64,000 nucleotides of DNA from positions 62,001 to 126,000 of the forward strand of contig CAVVVF010000010.1 of the NCBI GenBank assembly GCA_963751665.1, read 5' to 3'. Made by a program: the position numbers and the translations under genes. The notes below the pieces were generated by a model that saw nothing but the letters and a program-made list of their open reading frames with translations, ran no database searches and was not told the DNA's origin. Numbering within the stretch: the stretch's first letter is position 1; each line of letters starts with the position of its first letter. The stretch comes from AC-69 sp963751665 (GTDB lineage: Bacteria; Actinomycetota; UBA4738; HRBIN12). This document shows, in pieces, positions 17,425 to 27,867 of this stretch.

Positions 17425-18662
17425 CGCAGCGACGTCATCAGACCCAGGTAGTCCTCGAGCTCTCGCGGGGTGAGGAACCGATCGCGTACGCGCTCCCGCG
17501 CGGCCCGGCCGATCGTCCTCCCCAGGTCCGGGTCCTCGAGCAACTGGACGATCCGCTCCGCGCATCCCTCCACCGAGTCCACCAGGAAGCCGGTCTCGCC
17601 ATCGATGATCTGCAGGCGGATCCCCCCCACGTTCCCACCGATCACCGGCTTGTCCTTCCACATACCCTCCGCGACCACCAGTCCGAACCCCTCGCGGATG
17701 GATTTCTGGACCACGACCGTGGACGCTCGCTGGAACGCGTTGATCTCCAGGTTCCCCACGTTGTGCACGTTCGTCAGCAGGTGGATGTCGGGATCGCCCG
17801 CCCGGTGCTCCTCGGTGAGATCGAGGAACCGCATGCCTTCGGGGTCGTCGTGCGCCATGGACCCCGCCAGGATGAGCTGCAAGCCGGGGAACTCCTTGCG
17901 GGCCAACCGGAAGGCGTCGATCACGCCGAGTGGGTCCTTCCACGGGTCGAACCGGGACACCTGCACCACGATGGGCCGGCCCGGATCGATCCCGTAGGTC
18001 TGCAGCAAGTCGGCGATCGTCTCGTCGGCCAGGTCGAAGTTCTTGGTCGAGCAGGGGTCGATGGAGGGGGGGATGAACGCCAGCGTGGGGCCGGTGACGC
18101 CGGGCTGGGCGAAGTCCTCCATCGTGAAGATGGCCGCGTCGTAGCGGTTCACGATCGGTTCGAAGAACTCCCACACGGGACGGAACGGGGTGGACAGGTC
18201 GATATGGCACCGCCAGATCCACCGGCCCGAGCGCCGGCCCTCCTCCTCCAGCACGGTGAGCAGGGCGGCGGGTTGGGGATCGTGGACGAAGACGTAGTCG
18301 TAGCCATCGGTGAACTCCGCCGCGTTGGCCCGGATCCTGTCCCAGTAGGCCCCCCGCATCTCCTCGGTCCACGGGGCCTCCGCGCCCTGCAACGCGTTGT
18401 GCACCGTCTTGGTGACCGCGTAGTACTCGTCGGAGCCCTCGAGCAGCGCCCAGGTGGCCTGGATGCCGAGGTCGTTCAGCAGGGGGAGCTGTGACTGGAG
18501 GAGCTCGGCCACCCCGCCCCCGTAGGCCGTGCTGTTCAGGTGGAGCATGGTGGCGCCCGCGAACGGCCGGGCCGCCTTGCGCAGGCGCTCCACTGCCTCC
18601 TCGCCCGCCGGGATGACGTATTCGTCGACGTGCTTGTCTGCCAGCGGAACCGTGGGAAGCAT
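17421..18662 (-). CDS. treT: Trehalose synthase TreT-type GT4 glycosyltransferase
   Basis: TreT makes trehalose reversibly from a nucleotide-diphosphate glucose and glucose. The 413-residue protein is a GT-B fold GT4 enzyme with the TreT features HLNSTAYGGGVAELL near residue 41, VFVHDPQPAAL, WRCHIDLS, VQVSRFDPWKDP and the donor-binding EGFGLVVAEGMWK. The start ATG 18662 has TAGACT seven bases before it and no Shine-Dalgarno sequence. It leads a two-gene unit with otsA. Confidence 0.87.
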   Translation of the reverse strand: MLPTVPLADKHVDEYVIPAGEEAVERLRKAARPFAGATMLHLNSTAYGGGVAELLQSQLPLLNDLGIQATWALLEGSDEYYAVTKTVHNALQGAEAPWTEEMRGAYWDRIRANAAEFTDGYDYVFVHDPQPAALLTVLEEEGRRSGRWIWRCHIDLSTPFRPVWEFFEPIVNRYDAAIFTMEDFAQPGVTGPTLAFIPPSIDPCSTKNFDLADETIADLLQTYGIDPGRPIVVQVSRFDPWKDPLGVIDAFRLARKEFPGLQLILAGSMAHDDPEGMRFLDLTEEHRAGDPDIHLLTNVHNVGNLEINAFQRASTVVVQKSIREGFGLVVAEGMWKDKPVIGGNVGGIRLQIIDGETGFLVDSVEGCAERIVQLLEDPDLGRTIGRAARERVRDRFLTPRELEDYLGLMTSLR

Positions 18663-18669
18663 GAGGCGC

Positions 18670-18675
18670 AGTCTA
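18670..18675 (-). promoter_or_regulatory. Leaderless-type -10 element of treT-otsA
   Basis: On the minus strand TAGACT stands seven bases before ATG 18662; no ribosome binding site lies between. Confidence 0.5.
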
Positions 18676-18695
18676 GCGGCTGGTTCGGCCCCGGC

Positions 18696-19124
18696 TCAGA
18701 GGTTCGAGGCTCGAGCCAGGTCCGCCAGCGCCTGGTCCCGTCGAAGCCGCCGATCCTGAGGGGTCATCTCGCCGGCTCGGGCCACGATGCTCGACAGCGC
18801 TACCGGCGAGAAGGGCTTGGTGACGTATTCGGCGCAGCCCGCCTCCCAGCCCCGAGCCTGGTCGTCGATCTGGGCCCTGGCGGTGAGGAGGATCACCGGC
18901 GTTTCGGCGGTCTCCGGGCGCTCCCGCAGCAGCCGAAGGACCGACAGGCCATCGAGGGTCGGCAGCATCACGTCCAGGACGATCAGGTCCGGCCGGTCAC
19001 GCATCGCCAGCTCCATGCCCCGTTCGCCGTCGGGGGCCTCCAGGACCTCGTGCCCCGCGAACCCCAGGTTGACCCGGCACAGGAGGAGGATATCGGGCTC
19101 GTCGTCGATCACCAGCACGCGCAC
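18696..19124 (-). CDS. Single-domain response regulator
   Basis: The 142-residue protein is a CheY-like receiver: acidic pair Asp7-Asp8, phospho-acceptor Asp51 in LIVLDVMLP, and Lys103 in EYVTKPFSP. After the receiver comes a short Arg-rich tail with no DNA-binding domain, so it acts through protein contacts. GTG 19124 is preceded by GGAGGAGG on the minus strand. No histidine kinase is nearby; it lies divergent from the Rrf2 gene. Confidence 0.85.
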   Translation of the reverse strand: MRVLVIDDEPDILLLCRVNLGFAGHEVLEAPDGERGMELAMRDRPDLIVLDVMLPTLDGLSVLRLLRERPETAETPVILLTARAQIDDQARGWEAGCAEYVTKPFSPVALSSIVARAGEMTPQDRRLRRDQALADLARASNL

Positions 19125-19239
19125 GTTTCCTCCTCCACCAGATTCTCGGTATGGGAGGGCCAATTCTGGATAGCTCGACCGGGCCAATCGGCGGGTTCGG
19201 TTTGGGGGAGTACCGCTGGAAGGCTGCCCCGGCGGCGCG

Positions 19240-19268
19240 TTGACACCGCCAAACCCCGAATCTACATT
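19240..19268 (+). promoter_or_regulatory. Sigma-A type promoter of the Rrf2 gene
   Basis: A perfect TTGACA at 19240-19245 and TACATT at 19263-19268 are separated by 17 bases, about 28 bases before the start codon. This is the best-matching promoter in the window. Confidence 0.65.
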
Positions 19269-19295
19269 GGCCGCGAGACCCGGCAGGAGTCGGTC

Positions 19296-19769
19296 GTGCT
19301 CAAGATCTCCCAGAGGCTCGAATACGCGATGCGGGCCATGATCGAGCTCGCGCTCCGCCGCGAGGACGGCGGCCTGATCCCGGCGCGGGAGATCGCCACC
19401 GCCCAGCAGGTCCCCCTGCGGTTCCTCGAGCAGCAGCTCGGGGCGCTGCACAAGGCGGGGCTGGTCGAGAGCTTCCGGGGGGCGGGGGGCGGGTGCCGCA
19501 TCGCCAAGGACCCCGCCGACATCCGGGTCGCCGACATCGCCGACGCGATCGAGGGGCAGCTGTTCCCCATGTTCTGCCTGGAGCCCTCGGACCACACGTG
19601 CTTCCAGGACTCGAGGTGTGGCCTCCAGGGGTTCTGGGGCGACGTGGCCCGAGCCATCCAGGGGGTGTTCGAGGAAACGACCGTAGCCGACCTGGCCGAG
19701 CGCCACCGGCGGATGGCGCCCACGCGACCGGTGTTCTCCTCCGACGAGCTGCTCAGCCGGCTGCCCTAG
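19296..19769 (+). CDS. Rrf2 family transcriptional regulator with cysteine triad
   Basis: Rrf2 proteins (IscR, NsrR, RsrR and relatives) are winged-helix repressors, many sensing through an iron-sulfur cluster. The protein has 157 residues: wHTH from LKISQRLEYAMRAM through REIATAQQVPLRFLEQQL, then a wing with RGAGGGCRIA. Three cysteines at 94, 102 and 108 sit where IscR and NsrR bind their cluster. GTG 19296 follows GGCAGGAG. No isc/suf or NO-detoxification genes are adjacent, so the target is unknown. Confidence 0.82.
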   Translation: MLKISQRLEYAMRAMIELALRREDGGLIPAREIATAQQVPLRFLEQQLGALHKAGLVESFRGAGGGCRIAKDPADIRVADIADAIEGQLFPMFCLEPSDHTCFQDSRCGLQGFWGDVARAIQGVFEETTVADLAERHRRMAPTRPVFSSDELLSRLP

Positions 19770-19827
19770 GGCCCGGCCGGCCTTCCTTGGTCCCTCCTGG
19801 TGAGCCCCCGGCTTGGTGAGTCGCCGG

Positions 19828-19980
19828 CTAGGAGGCCTTCCCCAGGATCCGCATGACCTTGGTGCCGCACACCGGGCAGTTGCCCTGCGCGGCCCTGCGA
19901 CCGTTCTTGAGGGTCACCTCGCTGCCCTCGAACTCGCGCTTGGCCCGGCACTTCACGCAGTACGCCTCATACTTGGCCAC
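19828..19980 (-). CDS. Small zinc-ribbon protein (DUF5679-like)
   Basis: The 50-residue protein has two CxxC knuckles, Cys8/Cys11 in AYCVKCRAKREF and Cys35/Cys38 in GNCPVCGTK, which should form one zinc ribbon. GTG 19980 is preceded by GGAAGGAGG on the minus strand. Homologues are common in actinobacteria; the function is unknown. It converges on the Rrf2 gene. Confidence 0.78.
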   Translation of the reverse strand: MAKYEAYCVKCRAKREFEGSEVTLKNGRRAAQGNCPVCGTKVMRILGKAS

Positions 19981-20187
19981 CCCTGGCCTCCTTCCGGCCG
20001 ACCGATCTGGGCCGATCGTTCCCCGACTAGGCTGCGAGGCCGCCTCCATCGGCGGCCTCGCAGGCACGATGCTCCCCCTTCCCAGGCACGGATGCAAGCA
20101 CCTGCCGGGCACGAATCCGGGTCGCCGCGGGCGACCCGTCCCGCATAGCATTCGGGTACCGACCGGCCTCGAGGGGGCGGAAAGCAC

Positions 20188-22153
20188 ATGACCGAGGTCC
20201 CGCATCACATCTCCGCGCTCCTGTCCGAAGAACGGGTGTTCGAGCCGCCGCCCGACTTCGTGGCCGGGGCGCTCGTGAAGGACCGGTCCATCTACGAGCG
20301 GGCCGAGGCCGACTACCAGGGGTTCTGGGCCGAGCAGGCCGAGCGACCTGGCCTGGTTCCGGCGGTGGGACTCGGTCATGGACTGGCAGCCGCCGTGGGT
20401 GAAGTGGTTCGTCGGGGGCAAGCTGAACGCCTCGTTCAACTGCCTCGACCGGCACGTGGAGGCGGGCGGCGGGGACAAGGCGGCCTATCACTGGGAGGGC
20501 GAGCCCGGCGAGCAACGGACCATCACCTACAAGGAGCTGCTCGACGAGGTGTCCCGGTTCGCCAACGCCCTGAAGTCGCTCGGGGTGGGGAGGGGCGACC
20601 GGGTGGCCATCTACCTGGGGATGGTCCCCGAGCTCCCCGTGGCCATGCTGGCGTGCGCCCGCATCGGGGCGCCGCATTCCGTGGTCTTCGGAGGGTTCTC
20701 CGCGGAGTCGCTCCGGGACCGCATCAACGACGCCGAGGCCAAGGTCCTGGTCACCCAGGACGGGGGGTATCGCCGAGGGGCGCTGGTGCCCCTCAAGGCC
20801 AACGCCGACGAGGCCCTGGCCGGCTGCCCGTCGATCCAGCACGTGGTCACGGTGAAGCGGGCGGGCAACGAGCACGCGTTCACCCCCGGGCGGGACCACT
20901 GGTACCACGAGCTGATCGAGGAGCAGCAGCCCGACTGCACGCCCGAGGAGATGGACGCCGAGGACCCGCTGTACATCCTGTACACGAGCGGGACGACCGG
21001 GAAGCCCAAGGGGATCGTCCACACGACCGGGGGCTACTTGGCCGCCGTCACCGCCACCCACCGGCTGATCTTCGACATCCACGACGACGACGTGTACTGG
21101 TGCGCCGCCGACATCGGCTGGGTCACCGGGCACTCCTACATCGTGTACGGGCCGCTCGCCAATCACACCACCAGCCTCATGTACGAGGGTGCGCCGGACT
21201 GGCCCGACAAGGACCGGCTGTGGTCGATCGCCGAACGGAACAAGGCGAACATCCTGTACACGGCGCCGACGGCCATCCGAGCCTTCATGCGATGGGGACC
21301 CGAGTATCCGGAGAAGCACGATCTTTCGTCGCTCCGGCTGCTCGGGACGGTGGGCGAGCCCATCAACCCCGAGGCGTGGGTGTGGTACTGGAAGCACATC
21401 GGTGGCGGCCGGTGCCCCATCGTCGACACGTGGTGGCAGACCGAGACCGGATGCATCCTGATCACGCCCCTTCCGGGGTCATCCCGCTGAAGCCGGGGTC
21501 GGCCACGTTGCCCTTCCCCGGGATCCAAGCCGACGTCGTGGACGAGGAGGGGAACTCGGTGCCGCTCGGTGGCGGGGGCTACCTGGTGCTGAAACGCCCG
21601 TGGCCGGCCATCGCCCGGACCATCTGGGGGGATCCCGACCGGTACGTCGCAGACCTACTTCAGCAAGTACGGGCCGAAGGTCTACGTGGCGGGCGACGGC
21701 GCCAAGCGCGACGAGGACGGCTACTTCTGGCTGCTCGGGCGGATCGACGACGTGATGAACGTCGCCGGCCACCGCCTGTCGACCTACGAGATCGAGAGCG
21801 CCCTCGTGGACAACCCGAAGGTGGCCGAGGCGGCCGTGGTGTCGCGGCCCGACGAGGTGGTTGGCGAGGCCATCGTGGCGTTCGTCACACTGAAGTCGGG
21901 CTACGAGGGCGACGAGACGATCGCCGCGGAACTCCGGGAGCACGTGGCGAAGAAGATCGGAAAGATCGCCCGCCCCCACGCCCTCATCTTCACCAACGAC
22001 CTGCCGAAGACCCGCTCGGGCAAGATCATGCGCCGGCTACTCCGCGACGTGGCTAGGGGCCGCGCCCTCGGCGACGTCACCACCCTGGCGAACGCCGAGG
22101 TCGTGGAGCAGATCCACGAGATGGTCGAGGCCGGCGCCGGCACCGAGGAGTAG
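20188..22153 (+). CDS. acsA: Acetyl-CoA synthetase (three frameshifts)
   Basis: The enzyme activates acetate to acetyl-CoA through acetyl-AMP. The frame runs to about 20346, shifts to DSVMDWQPPWVKWFVGGKLN, shifts near 21475 to GVIPLKPGSATLPFPGIQAD, and near 21648 to TYFSKYGPKVYVAGDGAKRD. Core signatures are YTSGTTGKPKGIVHTTGG, WWQTETGC and the acetylation-site region LPKTRSGKIMRR near the C-terminus. Repaired length is about 655 residues, normal for Acs. The breaks in otherwise perfect motifs suggest indel errors. Confidence 0.9.
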
Positions 22154-22170
22154 CGCCCGAGCTCAAGCTC

Positions 22171-22202
22171 GAGGGGCCGGCCCGTTTTCGGGCCGGCCCC
22201 TC
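22171..22202. terminator. Bidirectional hairpin terminator between acsA and the BNR-repeat gene
   Basis: A perfect 14-bp GC-rich stem (22171-22184 with 22189-22202) closes a TTTT loop, 17 bases after the acsA stop and 21 bases beyond the stop of the convergent gene. It can serve both. Confidence 0.8.
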
Positions 22203-22223
22203 TTGCTGCGTCTGCTTCAGACC

Positions 22224-24023
22224 CTAGGGCGTGGTCGGGTCCAGCCCGCTCCACCCGAAGATGTCGCTGTTGCCGAAGAACTTGCCGCCAACAGGCACAC
22301 AGTCCTGCTGCGGCGCCCGCCTGCCGGCGATCGAGCGGGTAGTCTGCGCTTGGGCGCGCCACGCGTCGACCAATGGGCAGTCGGCCCCGTTCCGCGTGTC
22401 GTTCCACACGGCTACGCCGTAGTCGTTGGTGGCCGCCGCGTAGACGTAGTCGCCCAGGAACTCCAGGAACTGGTTGTTCTGGCTGGAGGCCCGGGGATCG
22501 CCCACGGCCCCGCGGTTCAACTCGGTCAGGGTTCCCACGGTGCCGTTCGCCGCGACGTCGCCATGCAGCACCACGCCGACCAGGCCCCGGGAATCCGTGG
22601 TGTTGCTCCGGAACGGGGTGGTGAAGGCGTTGTACACGAGGTACAGGTCCTTCCCGTCCGGTGAGAGCGCGGGGGCGGAGTAGTAGCCGCGGTCGCCTGC
22701 GGTCTCCACGGCGGTTGGGTCCGTCCAGTGCGCTCCGCCGTCGGTCGACGTGCGCACGTAGACGTGGATGTGCTGGTTGGCGTCGAATCCGACCCACGTG
22801 AGGGCCAGCTCGTCTGTGGCCCCGACCCCGGTCGGAGCGCCGTTCGCGATGCTCACGCTGGGCGACGCGGACAGGTCGTTCCTTGCGCCGGCCAAGCCGT
22901 CCGAGACGCACCGCCCGCTCGTGCCGTCGAACTGGATCGCGACGCACGGGTCCGTGACCCGGCCGATGGCCACAGGCCGCGACCAGCTGAGGCCGCCGTC
23001 GACGGACTTCACCATGAAGTGCGTCCCCATCGGGGGCGAGAACACGCTCGCGTTCTGGAACTCCTCGTAGAACACGTAGGCAATGCCCTGACTGTCGGTG
23101 CGGACGGTGCAGCCAGACTGGCCGAAGTGGCTGGGCGCCACGTTGTGGGCCGGGCTGATCTGCCTGGTCGCCCACGTGGCCCCGCCGTCGGCGGATGTGG
23201 AGACCGCCATGGGCGCCGCGCCGGCCCCATTGAACTTCTCGAAGCAGACGTAGGCGTTGCCGAAGAACGGGCTGGCCGAGACGTTGTCGGCCCAGATCTG
23301 CTCCTTGTCGGCGAACGTCGCCGAGGACTGCTTGGAGACGATCACGGGGTCCATCCAGGCGGCCTTGCCAGCCACGCCTCCCGCTGCCGCGGTCGCCACG
23401 TCGTCGGTCCGGGAGACCGCGATGCCCTCGACGCCCTTCAGCAAGGTCGAGGCCACGGTGGGGTTCGCAGACGTCAGGTTGGCGTAGTAGAGGCGCGAGC
23501 CGTTCGCCCACGAGAAGGTGCCCGATGCGCCGGGTTTCGGCCCGAATGCCACCGCCGGGTCGCCGTCGGCGACCAGCCCGTTCTCGAAGTACTTGGGCAG
23601 GGTCCCGATCAGCCCCGACGGGTTGGGGGCGCATGGCGGGTCTGCGTTTCCCACCACCCCGAGGCAACCTCGGGCCGAGTAGCCCGTGTAGGTCGGCTGC
23701 GTCCATGTGTGCCCGCCGTCGAACGAGAAGTAGACGCCGGAGCCGCTCACGCCGAGCGTGAACGGGCAGGTCGTGTCGTCGCCCGCGTTGCAGGCCTCCT
23801 CGTCGATGTTGTCGTTGGCCCCGGCGACGACGACGTTCGGGTGGGCCGGGTCGATGGCCACGGCCGGCTCGTTCTGCTTGTTCTGGGAGAACGGCGTGGC
23901 CGGGCTCCCCACGTTCACCAGCACGGACGCGTCGGACGTCGCCACCGCGGCGGGGACCGCGGTGAGGGCGAACGCCGCTACCAGAGGCAGCCCCAACACG
24001 GCCGCCAGGATCCTCGATCTCAT
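22224..24023 (-). CDS. Secreted BNR/Asp-box beta-propeller protein (sialidase-like fold)
   Basis: The 599-residue product has a clear Sec signal peptide (cleavage near residue 28). The mature part carries repeated Asp-box motifs S-x-D-x-G-x-x-W: SFDGGHTW, SADGGATW, SVDGGLSW, STDGGAHW, the mark of sialidase-type beta-propellers. Catalytic sialidase residues cannot be confirmed by eye, so it may be a binding propeller rather than an enzyme. ATG 24023 follows GGAGG on the minus strand. It lies alone between acsA and groEL. Confidence 0.78.
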   Translation of the reverse strand: MRSRILAAVLGLPLVAAFALTAVPAAVATSDASVLVNVGSPATPFSQNKQNEPAVAIDPAHPNVVVAGANDNIDEEACNAGDDTTCPFTLGVSGSGVYFSFDGGHTWTQPTYTGYSARGCLGVVGNADPPCAPNPSGLIGTLPKYFENGLVADGDPAVAFGPKPGASGTFSWANGSRLYYANLTSANPTVASTLLKGVEGIAVSRTDDVATAAAGGVAGKAAWMDPVIVSKQSSATFADKEQIWADNVSASPFFGNAYVCFEKFNGAGAAPMAVSTSADGGATWATRQISPAHNVAPSHFGQSGCTVRTDSQGIAYVFYEEFQNASVFSPPMGTHFMVKSVDGGLSWSRPVAIGRVTDPCVAIQFDGTSGRCVSDGLAGARNDLSASPSVSIANGAPTGVGATDELALTWVGFDANQHIHVYVRTSTDGGAHWTDPTAVETAGDRGYYSAPALSPDGKDLYLVYNAFTTPFRSNTTDSRGLVGVVLHGDVAANGTVGTLTELNRGAVGDPRASSQNNQFLEFLGDYVYAAATNDYGVAVWNDTRNGADCPLVDAWRAQAQTTRSIAGRRAPQQDCVPVGGKFFGNSDIFGWSGLDPTTP

Positions 24024-24163
24024 CCAGCACCTCCTTGCCCTAGAGCGCCAAAATCCCTGGTCAACCTAGGCTCCTCGGCCCAGACGCGCATCCGTCATTC
24101 GCAGTACGGCGTGGTCTCGGCCTGCAGGTAGTACGAGGGCCGGGTTGGCTCGGTTGGCCCGGC

Positions 24164-24194
24164 TTGCCACTCCCCCCGGTCCAGCCGCTACAAT
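24164..24194 (+). promoter_or_regulatory. groEL promoter
   Basis: TACAAT at 24189-24194 is a strong -10 element; TTGCCA at 24164-24169 is a possible -35 with a long 19-base spacer. CIRCE begins four bases downstream and so covers the start of transcription. Confidence 0.55.
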
Positions 24195-24197
24195 GCC

Positions 24198-24224
24198 TTA
24201 GCACTCGGGACGGGAGAGTGCTAG
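24198..24224 (+). promoter_or_regulatory. CIRCE operator (HrcA binding site)
   Basis: TTAGCACTC, nine bases, GAGTGCTAG: this matches the CIRCE inverted repeat at every position but the last. It implies heat-shock control of groEL by the HrcA repressor, whose gene is not in the window. Confidence 0.93.
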
Positions 24225-24294
24225 CGGTCGGCGGGCCGGGCTGCAAGGGCCGAGGCCGACCATACGGAGCGGCACGAACAAGGAGGAGGAAACG

Positions 24295-25917
<1,623 letters not shown>

Positions 25918-25957
25918 GCCGTTACACAACCGCAACGAACGCCTTCGAACCGCCTGG

Positions 25958-25988
25958 GGGGCTCCGGCGAAGAACTGGCCGGAGCCCC
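25958..25988 (+). terminator. groEL terminator 1
   Basis: An 11-bp stem (25958-25968 with 25978-25988) with a nine-base loop, followed by TCTCTCTCC, 40 bases after the groEL stop. Confidence 0.65.
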
Positions 25989-26000
25989 TCTCTCTCCGGC

Positions 26001-26039
26001 GAGACGGGCCCCGGGGCTGCAAGCCCCGGGGCCCGTCTC
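26001..26039 (+). terminator. groEL terminator 2
   Basis: A perfect 18-bp stem (26001-26018 with 26022-26039) with a three-base loop GCA, one of the strongest hairpins in the window. With the hairpin at 25958 it forms a tandem pair that isolates larE from groEL read-through. Confidence 0.75.
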
Positions 26040-26078
26040 CATCTCCGGGACCGGCCCGCGTGCCACAATCCTCGGGCC

Positions 26079-26897
26079 ATGGTGGCCGCCGACGTCTCGA
26101 CCAAGGTGCTCCAGCTCCGACGGTGGTTCGAGCCGCTTCCCGGCGTCGTGGTGGCCTACTCGGGCGGCACCGACTCGACGCTGGTGGCCGCCGCGGCGGC
26201 CCAGGCTCTCGGTGAGCGGGCCCTGGCCGTGACAGCGGTCTCGCCCTCCCTTCCGCCGGGCGAGCTGGCAGAGGCCCGCCGGGTGGCCGGCCTGATCGGG
26301 GTCCGGCACCGGGCCGTCCGAACCCGCGAGACCGAGGACGAGGCCTACCTGGCGAACGGCGTGGATCGCTGTTACCACTGCAAGTCGGAGCTGTACGGCG
26401 TCCTCGGCCGGGTGGCCGAGGACGCCGGCGGCTCGGTGGTCGTCTCGGGGGCCAACCTGGACGATCTGGGGGACTACCGGCCCGGGCTCCGGGCGGCGAA
26501 GGAGCACGGGATCCGCCATCCACTGGTCGAGGTGGGGTTCACCAAGGCGGAGGTCCGGGAGGCCGCCCGGGACCTCGGCATCCCGACGTGGGACAAGCCC
26601 GCGTCGGCCTGCCTTTCGTCGAGGATCGCGTTCGGGGTGAGGATCAGCGTGGAGGAGCTGTCGAAGGTGGGACGGGCCGAACGGCTGCTGAAGGACCTGG
26701 GGTTCGCCCAGTGCCGGGTCCGCGTGCACGGCGATGTGGCCAGGGTCGAGGTCGAGCTGGCCGACCTCCCGCGCCTGGCCCAGCCGGGCATCCGCGCGCA
26801 TGTGGTGGACGGCCTGAAGGCCCTGGGCTACCGCTACGTCACCCTGGACCTCGAAGGGTTCCGTTCGGGAAGCATGAACCCGGAGGGGAGGGCGTGA
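26079..26897 (+). CDS. larE: ATP-dependent sacrificial sulfur transferase LarE
   Basis: LarE activates the pyridinium dicarboxylate precursor of the nickel-pincer cofactor by AMP transfer and inserts sulfur from its own cysteine. The 272-residue protein has the PP-loop SGGTDST at 28-34, a CYHC pair at 98-101, and Cys178 in KPASACLSSR at the position of the sacrificial cysteine. larB, larC and a lactate racemase are not in the window. CACAAT stands nine bases before the ATG with no Shine-Dalgarno sequence. Its stop overlaps the next start (GTGA). Confidence 0.85.
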   Translation: MVAADVSTKVLQLRRWFEPLPGVVVAYSGGTDSTLVAAAAAQALGERALAVTAVSPSLPPGELAEARRVAGLIGVRHRAVRTRETEDEAYLANGVDRCYHCKSELYGVLGRVAEDAGGSVVVSGANLDDLGDYRPGLRAAKEHGIRHPLVEVGFTKAEVREAARDLGIPTWDKPASACLSSRIAFGVRISVEELSKVGRAERLLKDLGFAQCRVRVHGDVARVEVELADLPRLAQPGIRAHVVDGLKALGYRYVTLDLEGFRSGSMNPEGRA

Positions 26898-27124
26898 GGG
26901 CGAAGTTCCACCTCACCTTCCCCGAGCGCCTGATCAACGAGCCGGTCATCCACCGCGTGGGCATGGACTTCGACCTCGTCACCAACATCCGCCGGGCCAA
27001 CATCGAGGAGGGTCACGCCTGGGTGATCCTTGAGATTGAGGGGACCGAGGAGTCCGTCGCGAAGGCCGTGACATGGCTGGCCGAGCAGGGCGTGCAGGTG
27101 GACCGGATCGAAGAGGAGTCCTGA
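26894..27124 (+). CDS. NIL domain protein
   Basis: The 76-residue protein is a single NIL (ferredoxin-like alpha/beta) domain: FHLTFPERLINEPVIHRVG, then NIRRANIEEGHAWVILEIEG and a C-terminal helix ending GVQVDRI. NIL domains bind small ligands such as methionine in MetN and occur in sulfur-metabolism proteins. GTG 26894 overlaps the larE stop, so it is coupled to larE; a part in sulfur delivery is a guess from that context. Confidence 0.75.
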   Translation: MRAKFHLTFPERLINEPVIHRVGMDFDLVTNIRRANIEEGHAWVILEIEGTEESVAKAVTWLAEQGVQVDRIEEES

Positions 27125-27525
27125 TGCACGAGGAGCGGATCCGGATCCGGTGGCGCGACATCGACGCCTATGGCCACGTGAACAACGCGGTGTACCTGAA
27201 CTACCTGGAGGAGGCCCGCGACGCGTTCGTCCAGAAGGTGCTGGGGCCGGTCACCAACACGTGGGACTTCGTCCTGGCTCGGGTGGCCATCGACTACCGG
27301 GCCGAGCTGACGCCGGACGACGGCGAGGTCCTGGTGCGCTGCCGCCTGGATTCGATCGGCCGGGCCAGCCTGCGGACCCGGGAGGAGGTGGCCAAGCTCG
27401 ACGGGACCGTGTCCGCGGAGGCCGAGTCGGTCGTGGTGGCTCGGGACCCGTCGACCGGGAAGTCCCGGCCCCTCACCGACGAGGAGCGCGCGGCCCTGGA
27501 ACGCGAGCTGGAGGTAAGCGGCTGA
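27124..27525 (+). CDS. Hot-dog fold acyl-CoA thioesterase (YbgC/FadM type)
   Basis: The 133-residue protein starts with the family motif RWRDIDAYGHVNNAVYLNYL, with the catalytic Asp and the His-Val-Asn-Asn stretch of 4-hydroxybenzoyl-CoA thioesterase-like enzymes. The substrate cannot be told from the sequence. ATG 27124 shares its A with the stop of the NIL gene, making a three-gene unit larE-NIL-thioesterase. Confidence 0.82.
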   Translation: MHEERIRIRWRDIDAYGHVNNAVYLNYLEEARDAFVQKVLGPVTNTWDFVLARVAIDYRAELTPDDGEVLVRCRLDSIGRASLRTREEVAKLDGTVSAEAESVVVARDPSTGKSRPLTDEERAALERELEVSG

Positions 27526-27651
27526 ATGCCCGATCCCCCGGCGCCCTGGGGGACCTATGCCGCGGGTACCGCGGCGCCGATGGACGGTGCCATGCCTGCC
27601 ACCTCGGCCCCCGGCGCGGCGACCTTGAGCCATCGGCGGTCGGGCGTGCAC

Positions 27652-27657
27652 TAGGCT
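27652..27657 (+). promoter_or_regulatory. Leaderless-type -10 element of the 64-aa protein gene
   Basis: TAGGCT stands nine bases before ATG 27667 without a ribosome binding site. Confidence 0.45.
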
Positions 27658-27666
27658 TCCGGGCCG

Positions 27667-27861
27667 ATGTTCGAGTGGACCTACCTCGACGCGGCGGGCC
27701 AGGAACTGGGGCACTCGCAGCCCTTCCCCGACACCGATTCGGCCGAGGAATGGCTCAGCACGGCGTGGCGCGATCTCTATGAGAACGGCGTGGAGGAGGT
27801 CGTGCTGCACGACCGCATCCGGGGCGAACGCATCTACCGGATGGGCCTGGGACAGGAGTGA
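27667..27861 (+). CDS. Small conserved actinobacterial protein, function unknown
   Basis: The 64-residue acidic protein begins FEWTYLDAAGQELG and ends with HDRIRGERIYRMGLGQE. I recall close relatives of this size across actinobacteria (FEWRYLD..., RVYRMGL...), but no function is known to me. It has no membrane segment or cysteine. It converges on the 175-aa gene at 27868. Confidence 0.7.
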   Translation: MFEWTYLDAAGQELGHSQPFPDTDSAEEWLSTAWRDLYENGVEEVVLHDRIRGERIYRMGLGQE

Positions 27862-27867
27862 GCCCCG

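Noticed and set aside
21901..24030. A 709-codon minus-strand frame across acsA's end and the BNR-repeat gene
   Set aside because: It is an alternative frame of the BNR-repeat gene, rich in Arg and Gly, without a signal peptide or Asp boxes, and it runs through the bidirectional terminator.
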